Shown here piece by piece: positions 1-7,926 of a DNA stretch of 38,074 nucleotides (positions within the stretch are counted from its first letter, which is position 1; each line of letters starts with the position of its first letter). The stretch is taken from the NCBI RefSeq assembly GCF_000400995.2, contig NZ_DF238915.1, positions 1-38,074 on the forward strand. The letters run 5' to 3'. Origin of the DNA: Acidovorax sp. MR-S7. Its GTDB lineage: Bacteria; Pseudomonadota; Gammaproteobacteria; Burkholderiales; Burkholderiaceae_C. Under the pieces are notes generated by a model. The model was not told the DNA's origin. It saw only the letters and a list, made by a program, of their open reading frames with translations, and made no database searches. The position numbers and the translations under genes are program-made.

Positions 1-131
1 TCGCGCATTCAAAACGGCTGGCGTCCAATCGTGCCTATTCGGATCCGTCAATCATGGGGTTGTGAGAGGTTCCCGTATGCCCGGGAAGCACCCGCGTGCG
101 CAAGGGTTTCAGATGGTTGCGACCATCACGT
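1..131. other. Left-edge segment with no gene recognised
   Basis: This stretch lies beyond the 3' end of the minus-strand HD-GYP-like gene. I see no convincing coding frame, no strong hairpin followed by a T-run and no copy of the dispersed repeat found elsewhere in the window. Short open frames cross it, but they run antisense into the neighbouring gene and look like high-GC shadows. Confidence 0.5.
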
Positions 132-1334
132 TCAGACAAGCGCCAGCAGGCGCGGCAGCTGCACCTGCACCCGCACTGCGTGCCGCGCCACGGGGGCGGA
201 CACCTTCCAGCCGGACTGCGCCGTGTCGCGGGGGATCATTTCGCCGGTCGGCAGGCCGTCGCGGTTGAGCACCACGGCCACGCGCGGCGTGGTGGCGCTG
301 GCGCCGCGCCGCAGCACCACGCCCACCTCCTGGCTGGCCAGCCGGACGAAGGTGCCCGGCGGATACACGCCCAGCGTCTTGACCAGCGCCGCGCCGGCCT
401 CGTCCACCTGGCGCTCCTCGTCGTAGTAGCTGGCCTGCATGGCCGCCGTCACCGCCATGGGGGGGCGTGTGGCGCGCGGGGCGATGCGCGCGCCGAACAC
501 GTCGGCGCGCTGGATGAGCCGGGCCATCTGCTGGCCTTCGCTGCGCGCGGACAGGGGACCGGGCGTGCGGCGGTGGTGGTGCCGCACGGCCTCCAGCCAC
601 GCCGGGTCGGCCACGCCGAGCTGGCGCAGCTGCGCCTCGGAATGCTCGGCATGGCCCTGGATGGACTGCACCTGCGCGGCGGTCAGCGGCTGGGTCTGCT
701 GGGCGAGCTGGTCCTGCAGTGCTGTCATGGCGACGTTCATCGACAGCGCCGCCTGCCCCAGCCGGTCCACCCGCTCCTGCGGCCAGCGCAGCGTCTCGTG
801 CGCCACCACCATGCAGACGCAGGCCACCAGCAGGGCGTGCGTGGCGCTGTAGAGGCGGGTCTCCTGCGCGGACAGGTAGACCAGCGCGAGCAGCGTCGCG
901 TCGGGCGCCTGCTGGCAGTGGCGCGCCAGCGCCTCGCGCAGCGCCTGCAGCCGCCGCGGGAAATCGGCCGCGGAGGGCGCGCGCAGCAGCTGCGTGGCGT
1001 GCAGCTGCAATTCGGCCCAGTCAGGAAGCCCGCTCTGCGCGGCGCCCTGCGGGCCCTGCGCGGCGGCGGTGATCTTCATGGAGGCGATCTGCCCCAGCGG
1101 GTTCTCCGACAGCAGCATCTGCTGCAGCTGGGCCAGGTAGGCGCGGTGGCTGTCGCCGGACTCGTCCGTGTCCACGCACAGCTGCAGGCCCCGGGCCAGC
1201 AGCACGTCCAGCTCCGCGCGGTTGCGGATCACATAGCCCTTGTGGGCCAGCAGCGCGCCATCGGCCCCGCGCAGCGCGAACGGTAGCGGATGGCCGAGCT
1301 GGATGGAATCGATGTTCAGCGCGACGAGATGCAT
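132..1334 (-). CDS. Degenerate HD-GYP-like protein, last gene of the efflux unit
   Basis: A 400-residue soluble protein with no signal peptide or membrane segment. Residues 1-130 resemble the N-terminal part common in betaproteobacterial HD-GYP proteins (IRNRAELDVLLARGLQLCVD). The later part follows the order of an HD-GYP domain but has lost its signatures: HATHALLVACVC stands where HSxxV is expected, AALSMNVAM where the LLHDIGK metal motif is expected, and AVRHHHRRTPGPLS where HHExxDGxGYP is expected. RLIQRADVFGAR keeps the DxxDA-like helix. I therefore infer a non-catalytic or strongly altered relative, perhaps a c-di-GMP-binding or protein-interaction module. Its start lies 9 bp after the RND stop with little Shine-Dalgarno, so translation is probably coupled to the pump gene. 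The family call rests on motif order only. Confidence 0.7.
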   Translation of the reverse strand: MHLVALNIDSIQLGHPLPFALRGADGALLAHKGYVIRNRAELDVLLARGLQLCVDTDESGDSHRAYLAQLQQMLLSENPLGQIASMKITAAAQGPQGAAQSGLPDWAELQLHATQLLRAPSAADFPRRLQALREALARHCQQAPDATLLALVYLSAQETRLYSATHALLVACVCMVVAHETLRWPQERVDRLGQAALSMNVAMTALQDQLAQQTQPLTAAQVQSIQGHAEHSEAQLRQLGVADPAWLEAVRHHHRRTPGPLSARSEGQQMARLIQRADVFGARIAPRATRPPMAVTAAMQASYYDEERQVDEAGAALVKTLGVYPPGTFVRLASQEVGVVLRRGASATTPRVAVVLNRDGLPTGEMIPRDTAQSGWKVSAPVARHAVRVQVQLPRLLALV

Positions 1335-1343
1335 GGCGGCCCA

Positions 1344-4300
1344 TTATCCGGCGCCGTCCGCGCGCCGCAGCACGCAGCGGCGCAGCCAGCGCTCGAAATC
1401 GTCCACGTAGGTGAACACGGCCGGCACCACCAGCAGACTGAGCACGGTGGAGGTGATGAGCCCGCCGATCACCGCCACGGCCATGGGCGAGCGGAAGCTC
1501 ATGTCCGCGCCGCCCAGCGCCAGCGCGATGGGCATCATGCCCGCGCCCATGGCCAGCGTGGTCATGATGATGGGGCGTGCGCGCTTGTGGCAGGCGTCCA
1601 GCAGGGCGTCGATGCGGCTCATGCCATGGTCGCGCCGCGCCACGATGGCGTATTCCACGAGCAGGATGGAGTTCTTGGTGGCGATGCCCATGAGCATGAT
1701 GAGCCCGATGAGCGAGGGCATCGAGAAGCTCTTGCCCGCCAGCAGCAGCGCCACGAACGCGCCGCCCAGCGACAGCGGCAGCGCGGCCAGGATGGTGACC
1801 GGCTGCAGGAAGTCCTTGAACAGCAGCACCAGCACGATGTAGATGCACACCACGCCGGTGAGCATGGCCAGGCCGAAGCTGGCGAACAGCTCGCCCATCA
1901 TCTCGGCGTCGCCCACGTCGATCAGGCGCACGCTGGCGGGCAGGCCGCGCACGGCGGGCAGCTGGCGCACGGCCTCCGTCACCTCGCCCAGGCCGCGGCT
2001 GCCCAGCTCGATTTCGAAGTTCACGTTGCGCGAGCGGTCGTAGCGGCTGATGACGGCCGGCCCGCCCGCCACCGCGAGCTGGGCCACCTCGCCCAGCCGC
2101 ACCGGCCCGTGCGCGCCGGGCACGGCCAGGCGCTCCAGCACCGACAGGTCCTCGCGCGCCGCGTCATCCAGGCGCACGACGATGGGCACCTGCCGCTGCG
2201 CCAGGTTGAGCTTGGGCAGGTACTGCTCGTAGTCGCCCACGGTCGCCACGCGCAGCGTCTCGGCGATTGCTTGCGAAGTCACGCCCAGGTCGGCGGCGCG
2301 TGCGAAGTCGGGGCGCACGGCGATCTCCGGGCGCACCAGGCTGGCGGTGGAGCCGATGCCGCCGATGCCGGGAATCGTGCGCAGGTCGCGCTCCACCGCG
2401 CGCGCCGCGTCGGCCAGGGCCTGCGGGTCTTCGCTGGCCAGCGCCAGGATGTACTTGTCGTTCGATCCGCCCAGGCCCACCTTCACGCGCACGCCGGGCA
2501 CGTCCTGCATGGCCGCGCGCAGGCGCTGCTCGATCTCCTGCTTGAGCGGGCGCTCGTGGCGCGGCGCCATGCGCAGCGTGAGCGTGGCCTTGCGCGGGTC
2601 CGCCGCGCCGCTGCCGGCGAACGGGTCGGCGCCAGCCGAGCCGCCGCCGATGGTGGTGTAGATGCTCTCCACGTGGCCCACGGCTATGGCGCGCCCGGTG
2701 GCCAGGGCCACGGCGGCGCGCGTGTCGGCCAGCTTGCTGCCGGGCGGCAGCTCCAGCGTCACCTGGGTCTGCGCGTTGTCGTCGGCCGGAATGAAGCCCG
2801 AGGGCAGCAGCGGGATCAGCGCCAGCGACCCCACGAAGAACAGCAGCGCGCCGATGAGCGTGAGCACCCGGTGCCGCAGGCACCAGTGCGATGCGCGCAT
2901 GTAGGCGGCCAGCCAGCGCGGCTCCTTCTCCGCCGCCACGATGGGCTTCATGATGTAGGCGGCCATCATCGGCGTGAGCAGCCGCGCCACGACCAGCGAG
3001 GCGAACACCGCCAGCGCCGCCGTCCAGCCGAACTGCTTGAAGAAGCGCCCGGCGATGCCGCTCATGAACGCCGTGGGCAGGAACACCGCGATCAGCGTGA
3101 AGGTGGTGGCGATCACGGCCAGGCCGATCTCGTCGGCCGCCTCCATGGCCGCCTGGTAGGGCGTCTTGCCCATGCGCAGGTGGCGCACGATGTTCTCCAC
3201 CTCCACGATGGCGTCGTCCACCAGGATGCCCACCACCAGCGACAGCGCCAGCAGCGTGATGATGTTGATCGAGAAGCCCAGCAGGTGCATGCCGATGAAC
3301 GCCGGGATCACCGACAGCGGCAGCGCCACGGCCGAGACGATCGTGGCGCGCCAGTCGCGCAGGAACAGCCACACCACCACCACCGCGAGGATGGCGCCCT
3401 CGTAGAGCAGCTTCATGGAGCTGTCGTACTCGTCCTGCGCGATGTCCACGAAGTCCACCGTGCGCGTGAGCTTCAGGTGCGGCTGCTCGGCCTGCAGCGC
3501 GTCCAGCGCCTTCTGCACGCCCGCGCCCACCTCCACCTCGCTCGCGCCGCGGCTGCGCGAGACCTCGAAGCCGATCACCGGCTGGTCGTTCAGCAGCGCG
3601 GCGGTGCGCGGCTCGGCCACCGTGTCGGTCACCGTCGCCACCTGGTCCAGGCGGATGCGGCGCCCGCCGGAGATGGGGATCTCCAGCGCCGCGATCTCCT
3701 GCGCCGTCTGCACCGTGGCCAGCGTGCGCAGCGGCTGCTCGGCGCCGCCCAGCTCGGCGCGCCCGCCCGCGTTCTCCACCTGCACCTGGCGCAGCTGGCG
3801 CGACACCTCGGCCGCCGTGGCGCCCAGGGCCTGCAGGCGCAGCGGGTCCAGCGCCACGCGCACCTCGCGCGTGACGCCGCCCACGCGCGCGACCGCGCCC
3901 ACGCCGGGCACGGCCAGCAGGCGGCGCGTGAGCGTGTCGTCCACGAACCACGACAGCTCCTGGTCGTCCAGCTTGCTCGACGCGATGGCGAACGCCAGGA
4001 TGGGCTGGCTGGACAGCTCCAGCTTGGTGACGATGGGGTCGCGCAGGTCGGCCGGCATGTCGGCGCGCACGCGCGAGACGGCCGAGCGCACGTCGTCCAC
4101 CGCCTCCTGCACGGGCTTTTCGAGCTGGTACTCGGCGGCGATGGTGGCCGTGCCGTCCACCAGCGTGCTGGTGATGTGCTTGAGGCCCTGCGTGGTGGCG
4201 ATGGCGTTCTCGATCTTGCGCGCCACGTCCGATTCGAGCTGTCCCGGCGCCGCGCCCGGCAGCGCGGCGGTGACCATGACCACGGGCAGGTCCATGTCGG

Positions 4301-4412
4301 GAAAGTTCTGCACCTTCATGGCGCGGAACGACAGCAGGCCGGCCAGCGTCAGCAGCACGAACAGCATCGCCGCCGGAATGGGGTTCCTGATCGACCAGGC
4401 GGACAGGTTCAT
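1344..4412 (-). CDS. RND multidrug efflux permease (HAE1/AcrB-like)
   Basis: A 1022-residue inner-membrane proton/drug antiporter of the hydrophobe-amphiphile efflux type, full length for the family. It opens with the usual N-terminal helix (LSAWSIRNPIPAAMLFVLL), followed by a porter domain, TM2-6, a second porter domain and TM8-12. The proton-relay aspartates are present as D399/D400 in GILVDDAIVEVENIV, and the TM10 lysine is K913 in MGIATKNSILLVEYA, so the pump looks functional. A clear GGAG lies 8 bases before the ATG, and only 12 bp separate it from the membrane-fusion gene. With the adjacent periplasmic adaptor and outer-membrane factor it should form a complete tripartite pump. The substrate cannot be read from sequence. 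It belongs to the single-permease MexF/OqxB-like world rather than heavy-metal CusA, because the charged TM residues match the drug type. Confidence 0.93.
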   Translation of the reverse strand: MNLSAWSIRNPIPAAMLFVLLTLAGLLSFRAMKVQNFPDMDLPVVMVTAALPGAAPGQLESDVARKIENAIATTQGLKHITSTLVDGTATIAAEYQLEKPVQEAVDDVRSAVSRVRADMPADLRDPIVTKLELSSQPILAFAIASSKLDDQELSWFVDDTLTRRLLAVPGVGAVARVGGVTREVRVALDPLRLQALGATAAEVSRQLRQVQVENAGGRAELGGAEQPLRTLATVQTAQEIAALEIPISGGRRIRLDQVATVTDTVAEPRTAALLNDQPVIGFEVSRSRGASEVEVGAGVQKALDALQAEQPHLKLTRTVDFVDIAQDEYDSSMKLLYEGAILAVVVVWLFLRDWRATIVSAVALPLSVIPAFIGMHLLGFSINIITLLALSLVVGILVDDAIVEVENIVRHLRMGKTPYQAAMEAADEIGLAVIATTFTLIAVFLPTAFMSGIAGRFFKQFGWTAALAVFASLVVARLLTPMMAAYIMKPIVAAEKEPRWLAAYMRASHWCLRHRVLTLIGALLFFVGSLALIPLLPSGFIPADDNAQTQVTLELPPGSKLADTRAAVALATGRAIAVGHVESIYTTIGGGSAGADPFAGSGAADPRKATLTLRMAPRHERPLKQEIEQRLRAAMQDVPGVRVKVGLGGSNDKYILALASEDPQALADAARAVERDLRTIPGIGGIGSTASLVRPEIAVRPDFARAADLGVTSQAIAETLRVATVGDYEQYLPKLNLAQRQVPIVVRLDDAAREDLSVLERLAVPGAHGPVRLGEVAQLAVAGGPAVISRYDRSRNVNFEIELGSRGLGEVTEAVRQLPAVRGLPASVRLIDVGDAEMMGELFASFGLAMLTGVVCIYIVLVLLFKDFLQPVTILAALPLSLGGAFVALLLAGKSFSMPSLIGLIMLMGIATKNSILLVEYAIVARRDHGMSRIDALLDACHKRARPIIMTTLAMGAGMMPIALALGGADMSFRSPMAVAVIGGLITSTVLSLLVVPAVFTYVDDFERWLRRCVLRRADGAG

Positions 4413-4424
4413 GGCCGATGCTCC

Positions 4425-5603
4425 TTATTTCGTAGCTGATTGCGCTCGACTGGCGGGCGCTGGGGGCTGTTTCTGCTCTGATGCCGCGGCCACGCGCACC
4501 ACGTCGCCGTCGTTCAGGAAGGCGCCGCCCTGCTGCACGATGCGCGCGCCGGGCTCCAGGCCTTCGGTGATCTCCACATTTGCGCCGGTGCGCTGGCCGG
4601 TGCGCACGCGGAGCATGCGAACGCGCTCACCTTGGTCGGAAGCCTCCAGCGCGAAGACGTGGCTGAACCCGTCGCGCACCACCACGGCCGACAGCGGCAC
4701 CGACAGCGCGTCGCGCGCGCCCAGCAGGAATTCGCCGCGCGCGAACATGCCGGCGCGGATGTCCGGGTGCGCGGGCAGATCCACGTAGACCAGCGCGTTG
4801 CGCGTCTGCGGGTCCACCGTGGGGGCGAGCATGCGCACCGTGCCCTCCACCTGCGCGCCGCTGGCGGCGGTGACGGTGGCCCTGGCGCCGGGGCGCAGGC
4901 GCGGCAGGTCGCTGGAGGTGACCTCCGCGCGCCATTCCAGCCGGCCCTTGCGCACCATGCGGAACAGCTCCGTGCCCGCGCCCACCACGGCGCCCACGGT
5001 GGCCATGCGCGCGGAGATCACGCCGCTGTCGGGCGCCAGCACCTGCGTGTGCTTCAGGCGCAGCTGCTGCGCGTTGAGCGCGGCCTGCGCGGCCTCCACG
5101 CGCGCCTGGGCCGTCTGCGCGGCGGTGGCGTACTGCTGGATCTGCTGCTGGCTCAAGGCGCCCGAGGCGCTGAGCGTGCGCGCCCGGTCGGCGTTGGCCT
5201 GGGCCTCGCCCAGCGCGGCGCGTGCCTCCGCCACGCTGGCGCGGGCCTGGGCCACGTCGGCCTGGATGGTCTCGGGCGCGAAGGTGGCCAGCACCTGGCC
5301 GGCGCGCACCGCGTCGCCCACGTTCACGCGCACCTCGGCCAGGCGCAGGCCACTCACCTCGGCGCCGATGCTGGCCTCCTGCCATGCGGCCACGTTGCCG
5401 TTGGCCGGCAGGCGCTCGGCCACCGCGCCGCGCACGGGCTGCGTGGCGACCACGGTGAGGGCGGGGCGCGGCGCGGCGGCGGGCGCCTCCTGCGCCGCGC
5501 GCGACGGGCCGGTGGCCACCAGCGCGCCGCCGGCGGCCAGCGCGGCCAGCACGGCCACGGCGATGAGGGAGGGGGAGGAAGTCAGACGTTGCATGGAAGG
5601 CAT
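4425..5603 (-). CDS. RND efflux periplasmic adaptor (membrane fusion protein)
   Basis: About 392 residues from the ATG at 5603. An internal ATG at 5594 is equally plausible, and neither has a good Shine-Dalgarno. An N-terminal hydrophobic segment (SLIAVAVLAALAAGGALVA) serves as signal or anchor. Then come a lipoyl/barrel-sandwich half (GLRLAEVRVNVGDAVRAGQV), a long alanine-rich helical hairpin (QADVAQARASVAEARAALGE onwards), the second lipoyl half (LKHTQVLAPDSGVISAR) and beta-barrel and membrane-proximal domains. It bridges the RND pump and the outer-membrane factor. The last 14 or so codons lie inside a degenerate copy of the dispersed intergenic repeat, so the C-terminal tail (PPAPASRAQSATK) is probably not ancestral. 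It sits 26 bp after the outer-membrane factor gene and 12 bp before the pump gene, in one transcription unit. Confidence 0.9.
   Translation of the reverse strand: MPSMQRLTSSPSLIAVAVLAALAAGGALVATGPSRAAQEAPAAAPRPALTVVATQPVRGAVAERLPANGNVAAWQEASIGAEVSGLRLAEVRVNVGDAVRAGQVLATFAPETIQADVAQARASVAEARAALGEAQANADRARTLSASGALSQQQIQQYATAAQTAQARVEAAQAALNAQQLRLKHTQVLAPDSGVISARMATVGAVVGAGTELFRMVRKGRLEWRAEVTSSDLPRLRPGARATVTAASGAQVEGTVRMLAPTVDPQTRNALVYVDLPAHPDIRAGMFARGEFLLGARDALSVPLSAVVVRDGFSHVFALEASDQGERVRMLRVRTGQRTGANVEITEGLEPGARIVQQGGAFLNDGDVVRVAAASEQKQPPAPASRAQSATK
4427..4473 (-). repeat. Degenerate copy of the dispersed repeat, coding for the MFP C-terminus
   Basis: Read on the minus strand, this aligns without gaps to the copy at 23930-23972. 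The shared parts are the CAG.CC..CAG.GC core and the AGCGC..TCAGCTA.GAA end. About 28 of 46 positions agree by eye. The copy supplies the last codons and the TAA stop of the membrane-fusion gene. It has lost the hairpin symmetry seen in better copies. Confidence 0.6.
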
Positions 5604-5629
5604 CCGTTGGAATGTCGGGGTGCAAGGGT

Positions 5630-7033
5630 TCAGGGTGTGGCGGCGGCTTCGGTCCAGCCGCCGCCAGCGGCGCGATAGAGGGCGATCCACGCGGCCATGC
5701 GCTCTTGCTCGAGCGTGACCAGCGCGGTCTCGGAGGCGAGCTGCGTGCGGCGCGCATCCTCCAGCTCCACCAGGCTGGCCATGCCGGCGGTCCAGCGCGC
5801 CTGCGTGGCCTCGAACGAGCGGCGGTAGCCGTCGGCCGCGCGGCGCGCATCGGCGCTGCGGCCGGCAGTGCTGTCCAGGCGCACCAGCGCCTGCTCCACC
5901 TCGCCCACGGCCTGGCGCACCTGGGCGTGGTAGCGCTGCACGGCGCTGTCGTAGCGTGCGCGGGCCGCGTCCACCTGCGCCGCGCGGCGCCCGCCGTCGA
6001 AGAGCGGCAGCGTCACCGCCACGGGGCCGATGGACCAGGTGTTGCTGGTGACCTCCACGCCGCCGCTGCGCACCAGGCCGCGGCCGATGGAGCCGCTGAG
6101 CGTGACGCGCGGCAGCCGCTGGGCCTGGGCGTCGCCCACCTCGGCGCTGGCGGCGGCCACCTCGCGCTCGGCGGCGTACACGTCGGGGCGCTGGGCCAGG
6201 GTTTGCGCGGGCAGGCTGTCGATGGCGAACAGCGCGTCCTGCGGACGCAGCGGCGGCGCGGCGGCCAGTTGCGCCCGCAGCGCCGGCTCGGCGCGGCCCG
6301 TGAGGGTCACCAGCGTCTTCACATCGATCTCGCACTGCAGCCGCTGCTGCGCGGCGCGCCCCAGCGCGTCGGCATGGCTGGCCGTGGCCAGCGCGGCGGT
6401 GGCGGGGGCGGTGAAGCCGGCGCGCTCGCTCTCCTGCGCCAGCCGCGCCGTCTCGCCGCGCGAGCGCGCATCGGCCTGCGCCACCGCGAGCTGGCGCATG
6501 CAGTGGTGCCAGCCGCTGTACTGCAGCGCCACCTCGGCGGCCACGGAGACGCGCGCCTCGTGCCACTGGGCGCGGGCGCCCGCCAGGCGCTCGCGCGCGG
6601 CGTCCGCCACGGCCGCGTTGCGGCCGAACAGGTCGATCTCCCAGCCCGCCTGCAGCCCCGCCTGGGCCACGGTGGCGATGCCGCCCACCTGTTCGTTGAA
6701 GCCGCGGCTGGCGTTGGCCTGCGCGTCCAGCGCGGGCAGCAGCGCCGCGCGCGCCGCCACCTGCTGCGCGCGTGCCTGCGCCAGCTGCGCGCTCGCCTGG
6801 GCCACCGTGGGGCTCAGCGCCTGCGCGTCGCGCACCAGCTCGCCCAGCAGCGGATCGGCGTGAAGCTCCCACCAGCGCGCCAGGTCGGCCACGCTGCCCT
6901 GGTGGGGCACGGGCGCGTGCCAGCCGGCGGGCGTGGGTGCCGGGGCCTGCGCGGGCGGGCGCTGCACGGCGCAGGCGGCCAGCAGCAGGGGCAGGGCGGC
7001 GAGCGCGAGACGGGAAGGGCGGAAAGGCGTCAT
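5630..7033 (-). CDS. Outer-membrane efflux lipoprotein, NodT/OprM family
   Basis: 467 residues. The N-terminus is a lipoprotein signal with lipobox LAAC (Cys21), so the mature protein should be acylated in the outer membrane. The body has two OEP repeats rich in Ala/Gln helices, with the family phrases RWWELHADPLLGELVRDA, GWEIDLFGR and SIGPVAVTLPLFDGGRR. These mark the TolC-like trimeric channel of tripartite pumps. The start codon overlaps the tetR stop as ATGA (7033-7030), which indicates translational coupling and fixes the start. It precedes the adaptor gene by 26 bp. Length and motif order are normal for a NodT-type outer-membrane factor, and it should pair with the adaptor and pump encoded next to it. 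Confidence 0.92.
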   Translation of the reverse strand: MTPFRPSRLALAALPLLLAACAVQRPPAQAPAPTPAGWHAPVPHQGSVADLARWWELHADPLLGELVRDAQALSPTVAQASAQLAQARAQQVAARAALLPALDAQANASRGFNEQVGGIATVAQAGLQAGWEIDLFGRNAAVADAARERLAGARAQWHEARVSVAAEVALQYSGWHHCMRQLAVAQADARSRGETARLAQESERAGFTAPATAALATASHADALGRAAQQRLQCEIDVKTLVTLTGRAEPALRAQLAAAPPLRPQDALFAIDSLPAQTLAQRPDVYAAEREVAAASAEVGDAQAQRLPRVTLSGSIGRGLVRSGGVEVTSNTWSIGPVAVTLPLFDGGRRAAQVDAARARYDSAVQRYHAQVRQAVGEVEQALVRLDSTAGRSADARRAADGYRRSFEATQARWTAGMASLVELEDARRTQLASETALVTLEQERMAAWIALYRAAGGGWTEAAATP

Positions 7034-7737
7034 GGGGCGGGTGGGCGGCGGCGCGAAGGGGAAGCGGGGGCAGGGCGTGCCGCGCGGGCGCGGCGGCGGC
7101 GTTCGGTGGCCACCATGGCCAGCGCGAATTCGGTCAGCTGCTCGGCCCAGCGGTCCACGGCCTCGGGCGTGGCCAGCAGGTGCGGCTGCATGGCGGCCAC
7201 CACTTCCTGGTGGCCCCAGAGCTGGAAGGCCATGCCGGTGAGAGTCAGCGTGAGGCGGTGCAGGTCGTCGTCGGGCGCCGCCAGCCCCAGGTAGCGGCAC
7301 AGCAGGGCGGCCATGGCCTCGTTGGGCGCGCGCACGTCGCGCTCCAGCTCGATCTGCCACTGCGCGGTGGGCTCCAGCATCTCGCGGATGTGCAGCCGCA
7401 CCACTTGGCGCGCGATGGCGCCATGGTGCAGCGGCCCCAGGGCGCCCTGGAAGAAGCAGCGCAGCGCGGCGCGCAGGCTCAGGTCCGGGCGGGTGAAGTC
7501 GGGCACCAGCGCGTGCAGCGAGCCGAAGGAGTCGGAGAACAGCGCCGCATACAGCGCCGCCTTGTCGCCGAAGTAGTAGCTCACCGCCGCCACGTTGGCC
7601 TGCGCCTCGGCGGCGATGGCACGGATGGAGGTCTTGGCGTATCCCTGCTCGGAGAACAGTTTGAGCGCGGCCAGCAGCAGCCGCGTGCGGGTCTGGCTTG
7701 TCTCCGGACTGGACGGTGGTGGCGCGATGGTGCTCAT
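7030..7737 (-). CDS. TetR-family regulator, CerR/CecR-like, of the efflux unit
   Basis: 235 residues. Residues 18-65 form a TetR helix-turn-helix (LLLAALKLFSEQGYAKTSIR, then ANVAAVSYYFGDKAALYAAL). The C-terminal region (LHIREMLEPTAQW... GMAFQLWGHQEVV) resembles the DUF1956/CerR ligand-binding domain rather than AcrR. The protein ends in a basic, proline-rich tail (ERRRRARAARPAPASPSRRR) that runs up to the overlap with the next gene; this may be a translational by-product or may add DNA affinity. As first gene of the unit it likely represses itself and the pump through the palindrome at 7758-7777, releasing when a pump substrate binds. Family membership is seen in sequence; the repression model is inferred. 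Confidence 0.88.
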   Translation of the reverse strand: MSTIAPPPSSPETSQTRTRLLLAALKLFSEQGYAKTSIRAIAAEAQANVAAVSYYFGDKAALYAALFSDSFGSLHALVPDFTRPDLSLRAALRCFFQGALGPLHHGAIARQVVRLHIREMLEPTAQWQIELERDVRAPNEAMAALLCRYLGLAAPDDDLHRLTLTLTGMAFQLWGHQEVVAAMQPHLLATPEAVDRWAEQLTEFALAMVATERRRRARAARPAPASPSRRRPPAP

Positions 7738-7757
7738 CGCCGCGCATTACACCACGG

Positions 7758-7777
7758 TGAATCAAACGTTTGTTTTA
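7758..7777. promoter_or_regulatory. Candidate TetR operator upstream of the efflux unit
   Basis: TGAATCAAACGTTTGTTTTA contains the perfect 10-bp palindrome CAAACGTTTG and extends to 20 bp with two mismatched pairs. It lies 21 bp upstream of the tetR start in an AT-rich pocket, where the promoter must be. Position and symmetry fit a TetR autoregulatory operator. Confidence 0.65.
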
Positions 7778-7785
7778 TTTTAATG

Positions 7786-7833
7786 AAAATAGGCTCTAGC
7801 GCTTTGCTGGCAAGCGCGAGCAGCTATCTTTTT
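7786..7833 (+). repeat. Dispersed Comamonadaceae-type repeat, copy 2
   Basis: AT-rich ends flank the core TCTAGCGCTT...CAAGCGCGAGCAGCTAT, an imperfect inverted repeat. It lies between the divergent tetR and gntR genes, so here it is not a terminator of either; it may separate their control regions. Confidence 0.75.
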
Positions 7834-7850
7834 GGTAGTGCACGCAACTA

Positions 7851-7887
7851 CCCTGAAACATTCAGGGTTATCCCTGCCACAAGGGAT
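7851..7887. promoter_or_regulatory. Two tandem inverted repeats upstream of gntR
   Basis: CCCTGAAACATTCAGGG (7851-7867) has a perfect 7-bp stem around ACA. It is followed two bases later by ATCCCT (7870-7875) and AGGGAT (7882-7887), a 6-bp inverted repeat around six bases. Both arms share a CCCT/AGGG theme. They lie 40-76 bp before the chosen gntR start. They could be sites for a second regulator or mRNA hairpins; no T-run follows, so a terminator is unlikely. Confidence 0.45.
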
Positions 7888-7902
7888 TTGTGCATGGATG
7901 CA

Positions 7903-7918
7903 TTAACGTATACATTAA
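7903..7918. promoter_or_regulatory. Candidate GntR/FCD operator
   Basis: TTAACGTATACATTAA is a 16-bp palindrome with one mismatched pair, centred on GTATAC. This is the pattern I know for FadR/VanR-subfamily GntR regulators. It ends 8 bp before the gntR ATG at 7927, which would let the protein repress its own operon. An ATG at 7894 would place the site inside the coding region and is therefore less likely as start. Confidence 0.65.
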
Positions 7919-7926
7919 ATCCCGCC

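Noticed and set aside
1290-4439. A 1049-codon open frame on plus, opposite the RND gene
   Set aside because: Composition is dominated by His, Arg, Gln, Ala and Gly with no domain; it mirrors the pump gene, whose catalytic residues are intact. Typical high-GC antisense shadow.
5604-6872. Upstream extension of the membrane-fusion frame into the outer-membrane factor gene
   Set aside because: The extension runs in a shifted frame through the efflux lipoprotein gene and is Arg/Gly-rich; the signal segment begins only at about 5594-5603.
7851-7867. Hairpin read as an intrinsic terminator
   Set aside because: The genes on both sides point away from it and no T-run follows; a regulatory site is more likely.
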